From contig NZ_OEQH01000002.1 in NCBI RefSeq assembly GCF_900240385.1, forward strand, positions 322,488-386,487: DNA of 64,000 nt. Direction: 5' to 3'. This stretch comes from Clostridium minihomine (GTDB lineage: Bacteria; Bacillota; Clostridia; Oscillospirales; Acutalibacteraceae). The notes under the pieces were generated by a model. It worked only from the letters and a program-made list of their open reading frames with translations, did not search any database and had not been told where the DNA came from. Positions 1 to 7,724 of this stretch are shown here, piece by piece (position 1 is the first letter of the stretch; each line of letters starts with the position of its first letter). A program made the position numbers and the translations under genes.

Positions 1-1113
1 CGAAATGCTTTGAAAGAAATGAGCGAAGCCGCTTCTGGTTCTGGGGTAGCACCCACCCTACCCCTAGCACCTGCCACTCTCCCCGTCCCAAATGCTCCAC
101 GCATTACTGTTCGGGATTATTTGGATCAACATCTCTTTACGATGTTCGCTGCCCCGACTGCACGGACAAAGCATTGCTATGCCACGAGCGCAAAACTAAT
201 TGTAAAATCAAAACTGGGAGATATGTACTTAGACGAGTTAACCCGAATGGATATTCAGAAATTTCTAAACAGTATGTCCCATATGTCGCAGAGTACTTTA
301 GATAAGGTTCGTCTTGTCCTGCGTAAAATGACTGCTGTTGCCGCTGAAGACGAGTTAATCCTGAAAGATGTGGGGCGAATGGTGAAAAAAGCGAAGTCCA
401 CTCAAAGGGATTTACGCTCAGATGATGAAAAGGTGTATTCAAAGGAGCAAATCAGCACCATTTTATCCTGTGCAAAGCAGGAAAGTGATCCTATGATTTA
501 CACAGTTCTTTTGCTGGAAACGCTAACTGGAATGAGACCGGAAGAAATTCGTGCCTTGCTAAAAACCGACGTGAATTTTACCACACGCGAAATTCACATT
601 CATCAGGCTGCTATCATGAAGCCAATACTGGGTAACAGCGCACTTTCCAAAACCACTGGCAGAGAGTCAGCAATCGGCCCCACAAAAAGTCCTGCTGGAG
701 TTCGTACCTTGTACATAGGTGAACAAGGAATCGAAGCAATTCAAGAGTGGCTGGGGTATTTGGAAAAGAATCACCCTGCAAAATATCAGAACCAGTTCCT
801 GTTCCCCTCATCAACTGATGTTCCTATGAGAGACGATGTCCTCAACACCGCTTTCAATCGCTTCAAAAACCGTCATGGCTTTGGAAAAGAGTACTCGCTC
901 TATAAATTCCGGCATACCTTTGCCACCACATTAGCAGAATCGGGCGTACCTGTCAAAACCGCAATGCGCTTGATGGGAGACTCCACCACCAATGTGATTT
1001 TAGGTGTCTACACACACGTTAGAAGTGACGAGGCCAAACGCACCGGTCAGCAAATAAATCAGGTGTATTGTGATATGCTGGAGAATACAGAAGAATCACA
1101 TAAAGAAGATTAA
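1..1113 (+). CDS. Tyrosine recombinase / integrase (5' end outside window)
   Basis: Site-specific recombinase that would integrate and excise a mobile element. The reading frame is open to base 1, so the gene probably begins upstream of the window; the first possible internal start is TTG at 10. Numbering from there, residues 30-130 form the SAM-like core-binding domain and 140-345 the catalytic domain. Visible catalytic positions are R176 (in GMRPEE), K226, R301 (in YKFRHT) and the nucleophile Y334 (in GVYTHV). Two usual histidines are replaced: box II reads Y-K-F-R instead of H-x-x-R, and the later H/W position is D324. A metallophosphoesterase and a broken tRNA-Thr lie downstream, which suits the integrase end of an integrated element. 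The family call is firm; the element type is unknown. Confidence 0.9.
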   Translation, partial: RNALKEMSEAASGSGVAPTLPLAPATLPVPNAPRITVRDYLDQHLFTMFAAPTARTKHCYATSAKLIVKSKLGDMYLDELTRMDIQKFLNSMSHMSQSTLDKVRLVLRKMTAVAAEDELILKDVGRMVKKAKSTQRDLRSDDEKVYSKEQISTILSCAKQESDPMIYTVLLLETLTGMRPEEIRALLKTDVNFTTREIHIHQAAIMKPILGNSALSKTTGRESAIGPTKSPAGVRTLYIGEQGIEAIQEWLGYLEKNHPAKYQNQFLFPSSTDVPMRDDVLNTAFNRFKNRHGFGKEYSLYKFRHTFATTLAESGVPVKTAMRLMGDSTTNVILGVYTHVRSDEAKRTGQQINQVYCDMLENTEESHKED

Positions 1114-1118
1114 AGTAG

Positions 1119-1157
1119 CTGGTCATATTAATGTAGTTGTTAGATTGATATGACCAG
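1119..1157 (+). terminator. Hairpin after the integrase
   Basis: A 10-bp perfect stem (CTGGTCATAT / ATATGACCAG) starts six bases after the integrase stop codon. No T-run follows, so it could be a weak terminator, an RNA-stabilising hairpin, or a recombinase/excisionase site. Confidence 0.4.
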
Positions 1158-1268
1158 TTACTAGATTTGTTGGATTCAGCTATTTTTTGACATTTATTGT
1201 TTGATATATTGGGGAAACAACAGTATAATTACATTATTACTAAAAATAGTAAAAAGGGGTAGGTTTCT

Positions 1269-2756
1269 ATGCCAGAATTAGTTGTATCAGGAGAGAATAC
1301 CTTTAAAAAAACTATAGGAAATTCAATTGTATTCATTTCTGATTTACATTTTGACTATACTAAACAAAGATATAGGCCAAGAACTGCTCCTCAGATGAAA
1401 GATAATTTTATTGCATTTATAAAAGAAAACTATGCAAACAATATATTGTGCTTAGCAGGAGATTTTTTCAATGATTACAGGAAGACTCTCTCATTTGTAA
1501 AAGAGTTAGAAAGTGAGCAAATTGTTGGATTTTTTGTATTAGGTAATCACGATTTCTGGAACGATGGCACGAGAAGTCATATGGAGATTATTAACTTATT
1601 CTCTGTAGAGACACAAGAAAACCAGTTTTTTAGATTTCTGACTACAGGGCGGAAGCATTACTTTAATGACATTTGCGTTATTGGAGATACAGGTTGGACA
1701 AGTTTTCGGCGTGGAAGACGCAGAGTATCACTTAAACAGTTTATGGGACTTCCAGATGCCGCAAAAGTAAAAGATTTTAACCCGAAGACAATCATATCTA
1801 TGCATGAAAAATGGATATCCTTTGCTAATAGTATATTAGCAAAGGAAGAGAAGGTATTGATCTTGACCCATTATCCTATGGTCGATTTTACACGGGAAGA
1901 TAAAGATTGTTGGTGGAGTTCACAAACCAATCTTAAGGGTGATAATAGCTGGCGGATATTCGGACACACACATAAATATAAGGAACAAAGAAATAACAAT
2001 ATTTCTTCACAGCGCGGATACGATAATCGAGCTAATGAAGATTTGCAGCTAATCGGAATAAATCAATATTCCCAATATAACTTTGGCAAGTTAGAGAAAA
2101 TAGTTGATCAACTTAGCCTTGTCACAACAGGGAACTTTGAAATTATCTCAAAATTTCATTCCTCCATAGTTGTATCAAATTCTGGTCATGAATTGGCACT
2201 AGTATCAACCATAAAGCAAAGAGGATATAAGCGATGTGCCGCAAACAAATACAACTTTGCAGTCCTTGCAAATTCTCCAGAGATGTACCTCGAAAGAGTT
2301 AAGGAAGTGATTAATGGCTATCTCAGTAATAACTATATTGGTTACATTCTTTCGGATTATATTTCAAAGGACATAATTGAATTGATTTTTACTTCTATTG
2401 CATTTTTGGAAAGTGGGAACCAACGTGACATAAGAAAATTTATTGCTTCTGCGGTAATAACAGGTTATGTTTTTAATGGAATGCCATACTTAATTAAGAA
2501 TATGCGCCTATTAGACGATTACGATATATTGAGATTTTGGCTAATGTTTTTAACAATGAAGCAATACAATTTAGATGTCAGCTCAGTTGACACTGTACGT
2601 AAAGATAATAAAAGTTTTATTACATTTTGCAATGTTGATATATACTTTCCGTCAGTTAACGGAATGGCACTTACTCTAGACAAAATTCAAGATTTGTTGC
2701 CACAGACACTATCATTGAATCAGCCAGTTGCATTATTAGAAGAAAGCCACACATAG
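1269..2756 (+). CDS. Calcineurin-like metallophosphoesterase, element cargo
   Basis: A 495-aa protein whose first 240 residues carry the complete metallophosphoesterase metal-site set: D25-x-H27 (SDLHFD), G64-D65 (LAGDFFND), G92-N93-H94-D95 (LGNHDFW), H201 (LTHYP) and G232-H-T-H235. It should therefore be a two-metal phosphoesterase or nuclease acting in the cytoplasm; no signal peptide is visible. Residues 240-495 form a second region that I do not recognise. The ATG has a GGGGTAGG-type ribosome site. The gene is much more AT-rich than the chromosome to the right and sits between the integrase and the broken tRNA, so it is probably horizontally acquired cargo. A defence role is only a guess from that position; the substrate cannot be inferred. 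Confidence 0.8.
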   Translation: MPELVVSGENTFKKTIGNSIVFISDLHFDYTKQRYRPRTAPQMKDNFIAFIKENYANNILCLAGDFFNDYRKTLSFVKELESEQIVGFFVLGNHDFWNDGTRSHMEIINLFSVETQENQFFRFLTTGRKHYFNDICVIGDTGWTSFRRGRRRVSLKQFMGLPDAAKVKDFNPKTIISMHEKWISFANSILAKEEKVLILTHYPMVDFTREDKDCWWSSQTNLKGDNSWRIFGHTHKYKEQRNNNISSQRGYDNRANEDLQLIGINQYSQYNFGKLEKIVDQLSLVTTGNFEIISKFHSSIVVSNSGHELALVSTIKQRGYKRCAANKYNFAVLANSPEMYLERVKEVINGYLSNNYIGYILSDYISKDIIELIFTSIAFLESGNQRDIRKFIASAVITGYVFNGMPYLIKNMRLLDDYDILRFWLMFLTMKQYNLDVSSVDTVRKDNKSFITFCNVDIYFPSVNGMALTLDKIQDLLPQTLSLNQPVALLEESHT

Positions 2757-2892
2757 ACTAATAGTTAATTCTAAGATAGAGATCAAGCTATGTAAAATTG
2801 TGTATTACACCATTTGTCGCGATTTGATTTGATTATTTGGAAACAGAATAAGATTTCCATAAAGGATTAACGCTCGCTCAGTTAATATAGCG

Positions 2893-2934
2893 ACAGCCTG
2901 AATTGATAGATTATATCAATTCAGGCTGTTTTCT
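2893..2934 (+). terminator. Rho-independent terminator
   Basis: A 16-bp perfect stem (ACAGCCTGAATTGATA and its complement) with a 5-nt loop is followed by TTTTC. It ends transcription of the metallophosphoesterase gene. Confidence 0.85.
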
Positions 2935-3000
2935 TGCATTATTATTTATTTATAAGCTGCCGTTTTACTTCTTTTATATCAATAAAACACGCTGCTTATA

Positions 3001-3019
3001 TGGATACCTTTGGATACCC
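3001..3019. repeat. Short direct repeat, possible integrase arm sites
   Basis: GGATACC occurs twice, 10 bp apart (3002-3008 and 3012-3018), about 100 bp inside the broken tRNA. Short direct repeats beside an attachment core often bind the N-terminal domain of tyrosine recombinases. This is inferred from position only. Confidence 0.3.
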
Positions 3020-3063
3020 TTAATCTATATTTTGCCCTTTTTACTCTAGGGATAAAATTAAAA

Positions 3064-3101
3064 AACGTAGGATTCATGCGGTTTTCCGCAACTCCTACGT
3101 T
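3064..3101. terminator. Bidirectional hairpin beside the tRNA break
   Basis: AACGTAGGA pairs with TCCTACGTT and an inner TGCGG pairs with CCGCA around a TTTT loop. Read on the minus strand the hairpin is followed by T6, so it would end the transcript that starts at the tRNA-Thr promoter. Confidence 0.6.
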
Positions 3102-3121
3102 TGTTTTATCTGTATTTCTTG

Positions 3122-3161
3122 GATTACAAATCAGCTGCTCTACCAACTGAGCTACACCAGC
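3122..3161 (-). pseudogene. 5' half of tRNA-Thr(UGU), interrupted at the anticodon stem
   Basis: On the minus strand the sequence matches a bacterial tRNA-Thr from position 1 (GCTGGTG acceptor strand) through the D arm (GCTC AGTTGG TAGAGC) and the anticodon loop TTTGTAA with anticodon TGT. After the next two bases (TC) the tRNA ends: the 3' anticodon stem should continue AGC but reads CAAG, and no T-arm, 3' acceptor strand or CCA follows. The break lies in the anticodon arm, a classic crossover site for tyrosine recombinases. I read it as a gene split by the element carrying the integrase, with the 3' half off-window to the left, or as a decayed remnant. Confidence 0.75.
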
Positions 3162-3187
3162 ATAATTCAAAATTTGAGCGCTTGACT

Positions 3188-3216
3188 AATATATCATTTT
3201 TAAAACTTTTTGTCAA
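3188..3216 (-). promoter_or_regulatory. Sigma-70/A promoter of the tRNA-Thr gene
   Basis: Minus-strand TTGACA (3211-3216) and TATATT (3188-3193) are separated by 17 bp, about 25 bp upstream of the tRNA 5' end. The near-consensus boxes suggest the broken tRNA is still transcribed. Confidence 0.8.
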
Positions 3217-3318
3217 TACATTTTCTGCAAAAATGGGCAGAAAATCTGTTTATCACAAAAAATCCAACGGCTATTTGTTGCACTCACCCGATTTCCCATG
3301 AAAAAGCCACTGGAATTT

Positions 3319-3352
3319 GCCGGGCCTAAAGAAAAAGCACATCAGGCCCGGC
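3319..3352. terminator. GC-rich hairpin downstream of the 58-aa gene
   Basis: GCCGGGCCT pairs with AGGCCCGGC. The T-rich tract is on the plus-strand side. It may separate the cysteine block from the element. Confidence 0.5.
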
Positions 3353-3385
3353 TATTATTTTCTTTTTTCCGCTGCCCAACCCTGG

Positions 3386-3562
3386 TTAAAGGTTGTCCTC
3401 CGGCTCACTCAAATCCAAAGCACTGTTCATCAAATGCAGCAATTCCAGTTCACTGCGAAAATTTTGTTCCTTATTCCCGTCTACCCAGCGCAGTGTCCCC
3501 TGCCAGGTAGAGCCGCTGCGATACAGCACCTTGATTACAAAAGTTGCTTTTTCCCCTTTCAC
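3386..3562 (-). CDS. Small conserved clostridial protein, 58 aa
   Basis: A short minus-strand reading frame from GTG (3560-3562) to TAA (3386-3388), encoding 58 residues. It contains the segment ATFVIKVLYRSGSTWQG, then LRWVDG, then FRSELELLHLMNSAL. I recall this as a short protein family common in Clostridia with the pattern ATFV-x-VxYRxxxTWQGxxxW and FRSxLELxxLxxSAL; its function is unknown. A GGGGTGG tract lies about 5 nt before the GTG and an in-frame TAG lies shortly upstream, so no longer start is possible. It follows the ybaK-like gene in the same orientation. It is acidic at the C-terminus, with no membrane segment or cysteine. Confidence 0.65.
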   Translation of the reverse strand: MKGEKATFVIKVLYRSGSTWQGTLRWVDGNKEQNFRSELELLHLMNSALDLSEPEDNL

Positions 3563-3666
3563 CTTGCCACCCCGGTTCTATGTTTCACATCAATTAGAAC
3601 AAACCAGGCCATTCCTGATCAGATTCTTTTATTATAATCACAGGTTCTAGGTTTTGTCAATTTTAT

Positions 3667-4152
3667 TCATCCTTCGCGGCACAAATCTGCTGTGGTGGCC
3701 CCAGTCAAAGCAATCAGCGCCAAAGGCTCCAGTTCCACCTGAGTTCCAATTTTCCCGCCGCTGACAATGATGGTAGAAAGCGACCGGCAAGACTCATCCA
3801 ACACTGTGCCATACCGTTTTTTCATGCCAATGGGAGAACATCCCCCGCGAATGTAACCCGTAATTTTCTGAATCTCATCCACCCGGATCATTTCCACTGA
3901 CTTTTCCGAAACCGAATGGGCCGCCGCCTTTAAATCCAATTCTTTTTCCACCGGCACGACAAACACATAAAAGCTTCCGCTGTGGCCTTTTGTCACCAGT
4001 GTTTTAAATACCTGATCCACCGGCTGCCCCAATTTGTGGGCCACTGACACGCCATCAATCGCGCCATCTTCATGGGAATAAAAATGGCACTGATACGGCA
4101 CTTTTTCTTTGTCCAGCACACGCATTACATTCGTCTTTTGTTCCTTTGCCAT
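3667..4152 (-). CDS. ybaK: YbaK/EbsC-family aminoacyl-tRNA deacylase
   Basis: A 161-aa protein of the YbaK family, which hydrolyses Cys mischarged on tRNA-Pro and, with cysteinyl-tRNA synthetase, other cysteinyl-tRNAs. Family signs are the N-terminal H-F-Y-S-H-E-D region, the conserved lysine in VFKTLV near residue 50, the YIRGGCSPIGMKKRY core near residues 99-113 and the C-terminal VSGGKIGTQVEL. The length is normal. The ATG is preceded by AAAGGAA. It lies about 100 bp downstream of cysS, with a hairpin between them. Location next to cysS and cysE fits a role in controlling cysteine charging, but the exact substrate is inferred from the family. Confidence 0.88.
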   Translation of the reverse strand: MAKEQKTNVMRVLDKEKVPYQCHFYSHEDGAIDGVSVAHKLGQPVDQVFKTLVTKGHSGSFYVFVVPVEKELDLKAAAHSVSEKSVEMIRVDEIQKITGYIRGGCSPIGMKKRYGTVLDESCRSLSTIIVSGGKIGTQVELEPLALIALTGATTADLCREG

Positions 4153-4211
4153 CTAAGAAAATTCCTTTCTTCCTAAAGTCATTCTGTTTCTATAAAAAGA
4201 AAAACCAGTGA

Positions 4212-4244
4212 AAGCGGACAGCTGTTTTAAGCAGCTGTCCGCTT
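4212..4244 (-). terminator. Terminator after cysS
   Basis: AAGCGGACAGCTG pairs perfectly with CAGCTGTCCGCTT across a 7-nt loop, nine bases after the cysS stop. T-rich tracts flank both sides, so it may work in both directions. Confidence 0.8.
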
Positions 4245-4252
4245 GTTCTTTT

Positions 4253-5662
4253 TTATGGCTCAACAATCTTCCATTTGATGCCTTGGGGGGTATCTTCCAA
4301 CACCACATGACGTGCCTTGAGTTCATCACGAATCCGGTCGGCAGTCGCCCAGTCTTTATTCTGGCGGGCCTCGGTACGCTGCTGAATCAGTGCTTCAATT
4401 TCTTCGTCCAGCGTCTGATTCGTTCTGTGATACAACAGCCCCAAAACATCTGCGAACTCCTCATACAAAGCAAGCGCAGCACTGTAAAGCTCTTTGCTTT
4501 TTTCTGCCGGAATCAAATTGGTATTGATCTCTCTGGCCAAATCAAACAGCACCGATATCCCATCTGCGGTATTGAGATCATCATCCATAGCGGTGATAAA
4601 ACGCTGACGGTACTGCTCCTGCAACGCATGAATCTGCTCCTGCTCCCCGTCTTTCAGCCCTGCCGGTGCATTATCGCGGGCAAAAATCAGATTATCGCGG
4701 CAGTTATATAGGCGTTCCAGAGCAGACTTGCACTGCTCAATCACTTCGATACTGTAATTAATCGGGCTGCGGTAATGAGAAGAAACCATCAGAAAACGAA
4801 TGGGCTCATAGCCATAAACATTCGCTACCTCGCGAACGGTAAAGAAGTTATTCAAAGATTTGCTCATCTTGTGGTTGTCGACGTTGATATACCCGTTGTG
4901 CATCCAATAATGGGCAAAATCTGCACCGTTACAACATTCGCTTTGAGCAATCTCATTTTCATGATGAGGGAAAACCAAGTCCTGACCGCCGCAGTGTATG
5001 TCAATGGTGGTTCCCAAATGGTGACGGGCCATGGCAGAACATTCAATGTGCCAGCCGGGGCGGCCTTTTCCCCAAGGCGAATCCCAACTGGGCTCGCCGG
5101 GCTTTGCAGATTTCCATACGGCAAAATCCATAGCATCCTCTTTGATTTCGTCCACGCCAATGCGTGCTCCGGCCTGCAAATCCTCCAGCGGCTGGTGAGA
5201 AAGCTTGCCGTATTCCTCAAACTTTTTGGTACGGAAATAAACGTCCCCGTTAGAAGTGGCGTAAGCATAGCCCTTTTCCACCAAACTGGAAATAATCTGA
5301 AGGATATCCTCCATGCTTTCGGTGGCCAGCGGATGCACCGTGGCGGGACGCACATTCAGCCCCTGGGCATCCTTTTTGTACTCTTCAATGTACTTTTTAG
5401 AAACCGTCAGATAATCGCTGTTTTCTTCATTTGCCCGGCGGATGATTTTGTCGTCAATGTCCGTAAAGTTCTGAACATAGGTTACCTTGAGGCCGCGGTA
5501 TTCCAAATACCGGCGCAGAACATCAAATACACAGATGGGCCGGGCATTGCCGATATGAATATAATTGTAAACCGTTGGGCCGCAGGCATAAATCTTTGCC
5601 TCGCCTTCCTTCATCGGAATGAATTCCTCTTTTTGTCTGGTTAACGTATTATAGATTTTCAT
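4253..5662 (-). CDS. cysS: Cysteinyl-tRNA synthetase
   Basis: A 469-aa class I synthetase that charges tRNA-Cys. The HIGH-type motif is H36-I-G-N39, the KMSKS loop is present intact (HKMSKSLNNF, about residue 267), and C27 together with the later C-x-A and H-H-E-N segments supply the zinc site. The frame extends upstream to 5692, but ATG at 5660-5662 is the start: it follows a GGGAGG ribosome site by 8 nt and gives the usual MKIYNT beginning and family length. It lies 57 bp downstream of cysE and should be co-transcribed with it under the upstream Cys T-box. Confidence 0.97.
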   Translation of the reverse strand: MKIYNTLTRQKEEFIPMKEGEAKIYACGPTVYNYIHIGNARPICVFDVLRRYLEYRGLKVTYVQNFTDIDDKIIRRANEENSDYLTVSKKYIEEYKKDAQGLNVRPATVHPLATESMEDILQIISSLVEKGYAYATSNGDVYFRTKKFEEYGKLSHQPLEDLQAGARIGVDEIKEDAMDFAVWKSAKPGEPSWDSPWGKGRPGWHIECSAMARHHLGTTIDIHCGGQDLVFPHHENEIAQSECCNGADFAHYWMHNGYINVDNHKMSKSLNNFFTVREVANVYGYEPIRFLMVSSHYRSPINYSIEVIEQCKSALERLYNCRDNLIFARDNAPAGLKDGEQEQIHALQEQYRQRFITAMDDDLNTADGISVLFDLAREINTNLIPAEKSKELYSAALALYEEFADVLGLLYHRTNQTLDEEIEALIQQRTEARQNKDWATADRIRDELKARHVVLEDTPQGIKWKIVEP

Positions 5663-5719
5663 GCTAAAACCTCCCGCGCGTTGCGCAACCATTTTTCCAT
5701 ATTGTTTTTTCGGGCTCTG

Positions 5720-6412
5720 TCAGCCTTCGCCCGGTTCCTCGTCTTGCCTTTGTGCCCGATCCTTTTTATTTTGCTCCAGCTTTTGCTGCAGCAACTCCAG
5801 TTGCATACTTAAAGCAGTATGGGCATTGCGCAGATCAATCAATTCCTGCTCAACCGGATCGCCCACGTGGATCTGATCCAGTTCATAGGGTTTCTCGCCG
5901 TTAATCCGAACAATTTTTGCCGGCACACCCACAGCAGTGGCCCCCGCCGGAACTTCACTGAGCACCACCGCACCGGCGGCAACCCGGGCATTGTCCCCCA
6001 CTTTAAAAGGGCCCAACACCTTGGCTCCGGAACCTATCATCACATGATTCCCAATGGTGGGGTGGCGTTTCCCCTGATCCTTGCCGGTTCCCCCCAAAGT
6101 AACCCCCTGATATAACGTGCAGTAATCACCGATCTCTGTAGTTTCCCCAATGACCACACCCATGCCGTGATCAATAAACAGACCTTTGCCGATGGTAGCG
6201 CCGGGATGGATTTCCACCCCGGTTTTGTGTCTGGCCCGCTGGGAAATGTATCTGGCAATCAGTTTCATATTGCGGCGGTGAAACCAGTGTGCCAACCGAT
6301 AGGATCGCACCGCCCGAAACCCGGAATACAAAAAATAAACCTCTAAACGGGTTCTGGCAGCAGGATCCCGTTCCAGAATGGAATCCAGCTCTGCTTTTAA
6401 CTTATCAAACAT
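5720..6412 (-). CDS. cysE: Serine O-acetyltransferase
   Basis: A 230-aa enzyme making O-acetylserine from serine and acetyl-CoA, the first step of cysteine synthesis. An N-terminal helical domain (1-65) precedes a left-handed beta-helix of hexapeptide repeats (66-190) with the conserved DHGMGVVIGET segment holding the catalytic histidine. After this come a GVTLGGTGK loop and a charged C-terminal coiled coil (about 195-230) that is longer than in the minimal enzyme. The frame is open to 6520, but ATG at 6410-6412 follows GGAGGAACCGAGT and gives the standard MFDKLK start. The T-box leader directly upstream implies induction by uncharged tRNA-Cys. Confidence 0.95.
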   Translation of the reverse strand: MFDKLKAELDSILERDPAARTRLEVYFLYSGFRAVRSYRLAHWFHRRNMKLIARYISQRARHKTGVEIHPGATIGKGLFIDHGMGVVIGETTEIGDYCTLYQGVTLGGTGKDQGKRHPTIGNHVMIGSGAKVLGPFKVGDNARVAAGAVVLSEVPAGATAVGVPAKIVRINGEKPYELDQIHVGDPVEQELIDLRNAHTALSMQLELLQQKLEQNKKDRAQRQDEEPGEG

Positions 6413-6463
6413 ACTCGGTTCCTCCATTGTGGCAAAGCGATGGGAGAAAAAACCTGATGGCAA

Positions 6464-6735
6464 TAAAAAAAGCCCCTCGTCCCCTTGTTGGGGACGGAGG
6501 CGGCCATTCCGCGGTTCCACTCCGTTTTATCTCTCAGCGGCGGTAACGGCGCCGGGCCGGACAAAGATACTAAGCCCCCAAAAGGCTGTTCCCCCTGCCT
6601 GCTTTCCGTATTGTCGGAAAAACAGGTGCATTTTCACCGAAGCCTCCACCAAAAGCGCTTGCAGCCAACGGCGCTTTCTCTCTGTTGCGGTTTCTGTCGG
6701 GTACTTTTCCCGTTTGCAGCATTTGAATACTATTG
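6464..6735 (-). promoter_or_regulatory. T-box riboswitch, cysteine specific
   Basis: On the minus strand, upstream of cysE, lies a full T-box leader. Stem I carries the AGAGAG-type conserved segment and a specifier hairpin GGTG-AAAATG-CACC, in which the codon TGC (6628-6630) reads cysteine. The antiterminator contains the T-box TGGAACCGCGG (6509-6519); its TGGA bulge pairs with an NCCA end carrying discriminator U, as in tRNA-Cys. A terminator hairpin (about 6471-6500) followed by T7 (6464-6471) competes with it. Uncharged tRNA-Cys should therefore turn on cysE and cysS. A plausible promoter lies near 6735-6775, but its boxes are not clear. Confidence 0.92.
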
Positions 6736-7085
6736 TATGCAGTCATGACAATTTGTTGTCAGGGTTCAGTATACAACAATCGCCCGGCCTTGTAAAGAGC
6801 GGCGGCCCCCCCCAAAAAAGATCCGGCATGTTGCCCTTGTTTGGCTTGTTTAAAACATACCTATCTGGTACATTTTCGCCTAACCCGAAGGATGTTCTGC
6901 TAAAAGGTTTGACTGAAACAGCCGGATAAATTCATGCAAAACAATAAAATTTTTCTATCTTTTTCTTTTTGAGTAATCCTGCCGTGTTTTTAAGGGACAA
7001 GCCCCTCCCCTTTACACGAACTTTCTTGAAAAACTGTCTAAGAAAATTTATGGTATTCTCATCATTCAGGCACAAAATTAAAACA
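6736..7085. other. Intergenic region without recognised gene
   Basis: Between the T-box leader and the pgsA terminator I see only the likely promoter area of the cysE leader (6735-6780) and AT-rich sequence with a C8 tract near 6806. No open frame with a ribosome site or family resemblance was found. Confidence 0.6.
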
Positions 7086-7112
7086 GGCAGCGAAGAGCTA
7101 TGCTCCGCTGCC
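7086..7112 (-). terminator. Terminator after pgsA
   Basis: GGCAGCG plus GAGC pair with GCTC plus CGCTGCC. On the minus strand the hairpin is followed by TGTTTTAATTTT, closing the recA-recX-rimO-pgsA group. Confidence 0.75.
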
Positions 7113-7124
7113 CTTTCAGCGGAT

Positions 7125-7724
7125 TTATCCCGCTGTTTTTATAATCTGCCAATTCTGCTTTAAATATACCGCGCCGGATATCACCGACAGCACTGTGGCC
7201 ACCAGCACAAACAGCTGACCCAAGAAAACCGCGCCTTGTTCCCCGGCAGCAAAGGGCAAAGACAACCCAGAAACCGTCCCCATAGCGGCCAGCTCTTGCC
7301 AGTACTGGAGCATCAAAACAGCCAGCACCGCAATAATTTGGCTGACCGTCTTGGCCTTGCCCCAATTATTGGCGGCGATCACCTGACCCTTATCTGCCGC
7401 AACCAAACGGATAGAAGTCACCATGAACTCTCGGGCAATGATCAGCAGTACCAGCCAAACATCCGCCAGATGAAGCTGCACAAAGCAAACCAGCGCAGAA
7501 ATCACCAGAATCTTATCTGCCAGCGGATCCATGAATTTTCCGAAATCGGTAATTTGATTGTATTTGCGCGCCAGCATTCCATCCAGATGATCGGTGTAAG
7601 AGGCTACCCCAAACAGAATCGCTGCCCACAGGTAATGATGGGGCAGTCCCGCCGCCAGCAGTACCGCCACAAAAACCGGAACCAAAAGAATACGGAATAC
7701 GGTTAGCTTGTTGGGCAGATTCAT
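7125..7724 (-). CDS. pgsA: CDP-diacylglycerol-glycerol-3-phosphate 3-phosphatidyltransferase
   Basis: A 199-aa membrane enzyme that makes phosphatidylglycerol phosphate, the first committed step to phosphatidylglycerol and cardiolipin. The CDP-alcohol phosphotransferase signature D-G-x2-A-R-x8-G-x3-D-x3-D is complete around residues 48-70 (HLDGMLARKY then DFGKFMDPLADK). Several hydrophobic segments span the rest, including the N-terminal LLVPVFVAVLLAAG and the C-terminal LFVLVATVLSVISGAVYL. The start ATG overlaps the rimO stop by 4 bp, so the two are translationally coupled. The name follows the usual clostridial order rimO-pgsA. Confidence 0.93.
   Translation of the reverse strand: MNLPNKLTVFRILLVPVFVAVLLAAGLPHHYLWAAILFGVASYTDHLDGMLARKYNQITDFGKFMDPLADKILVISALVCFVQLHLADVWLVLLIIAREFMVTSIRLVAADKGQVIAANNWGKAKTVSQIIAVLAVLMLQYWQELAAMGTVSGLSLPFAAGEQGAVFLGQLFVLVATVLSVISGAVYLKQNWQIIKTAG

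Noticed and set aside
2979-3170. 63-aa minus-strand reading frame beginning GVAQLVEQLI
   Set aside because: This is the translation of the tRNA-Thr 5' half and following hairpin; such GVAQLVEQ frames are a well-known artefact of tRNA genes.
4775-5644. Long plus-strand frame opposite cysS
   Set aside because: It is antisense to a certain cysS gene, has no ribosome site and shows no family resemblance. The same reasoning excludes the long antisense frames over recA, prmC, the histidine kinase (13270-14469) and copA (35386-36180).
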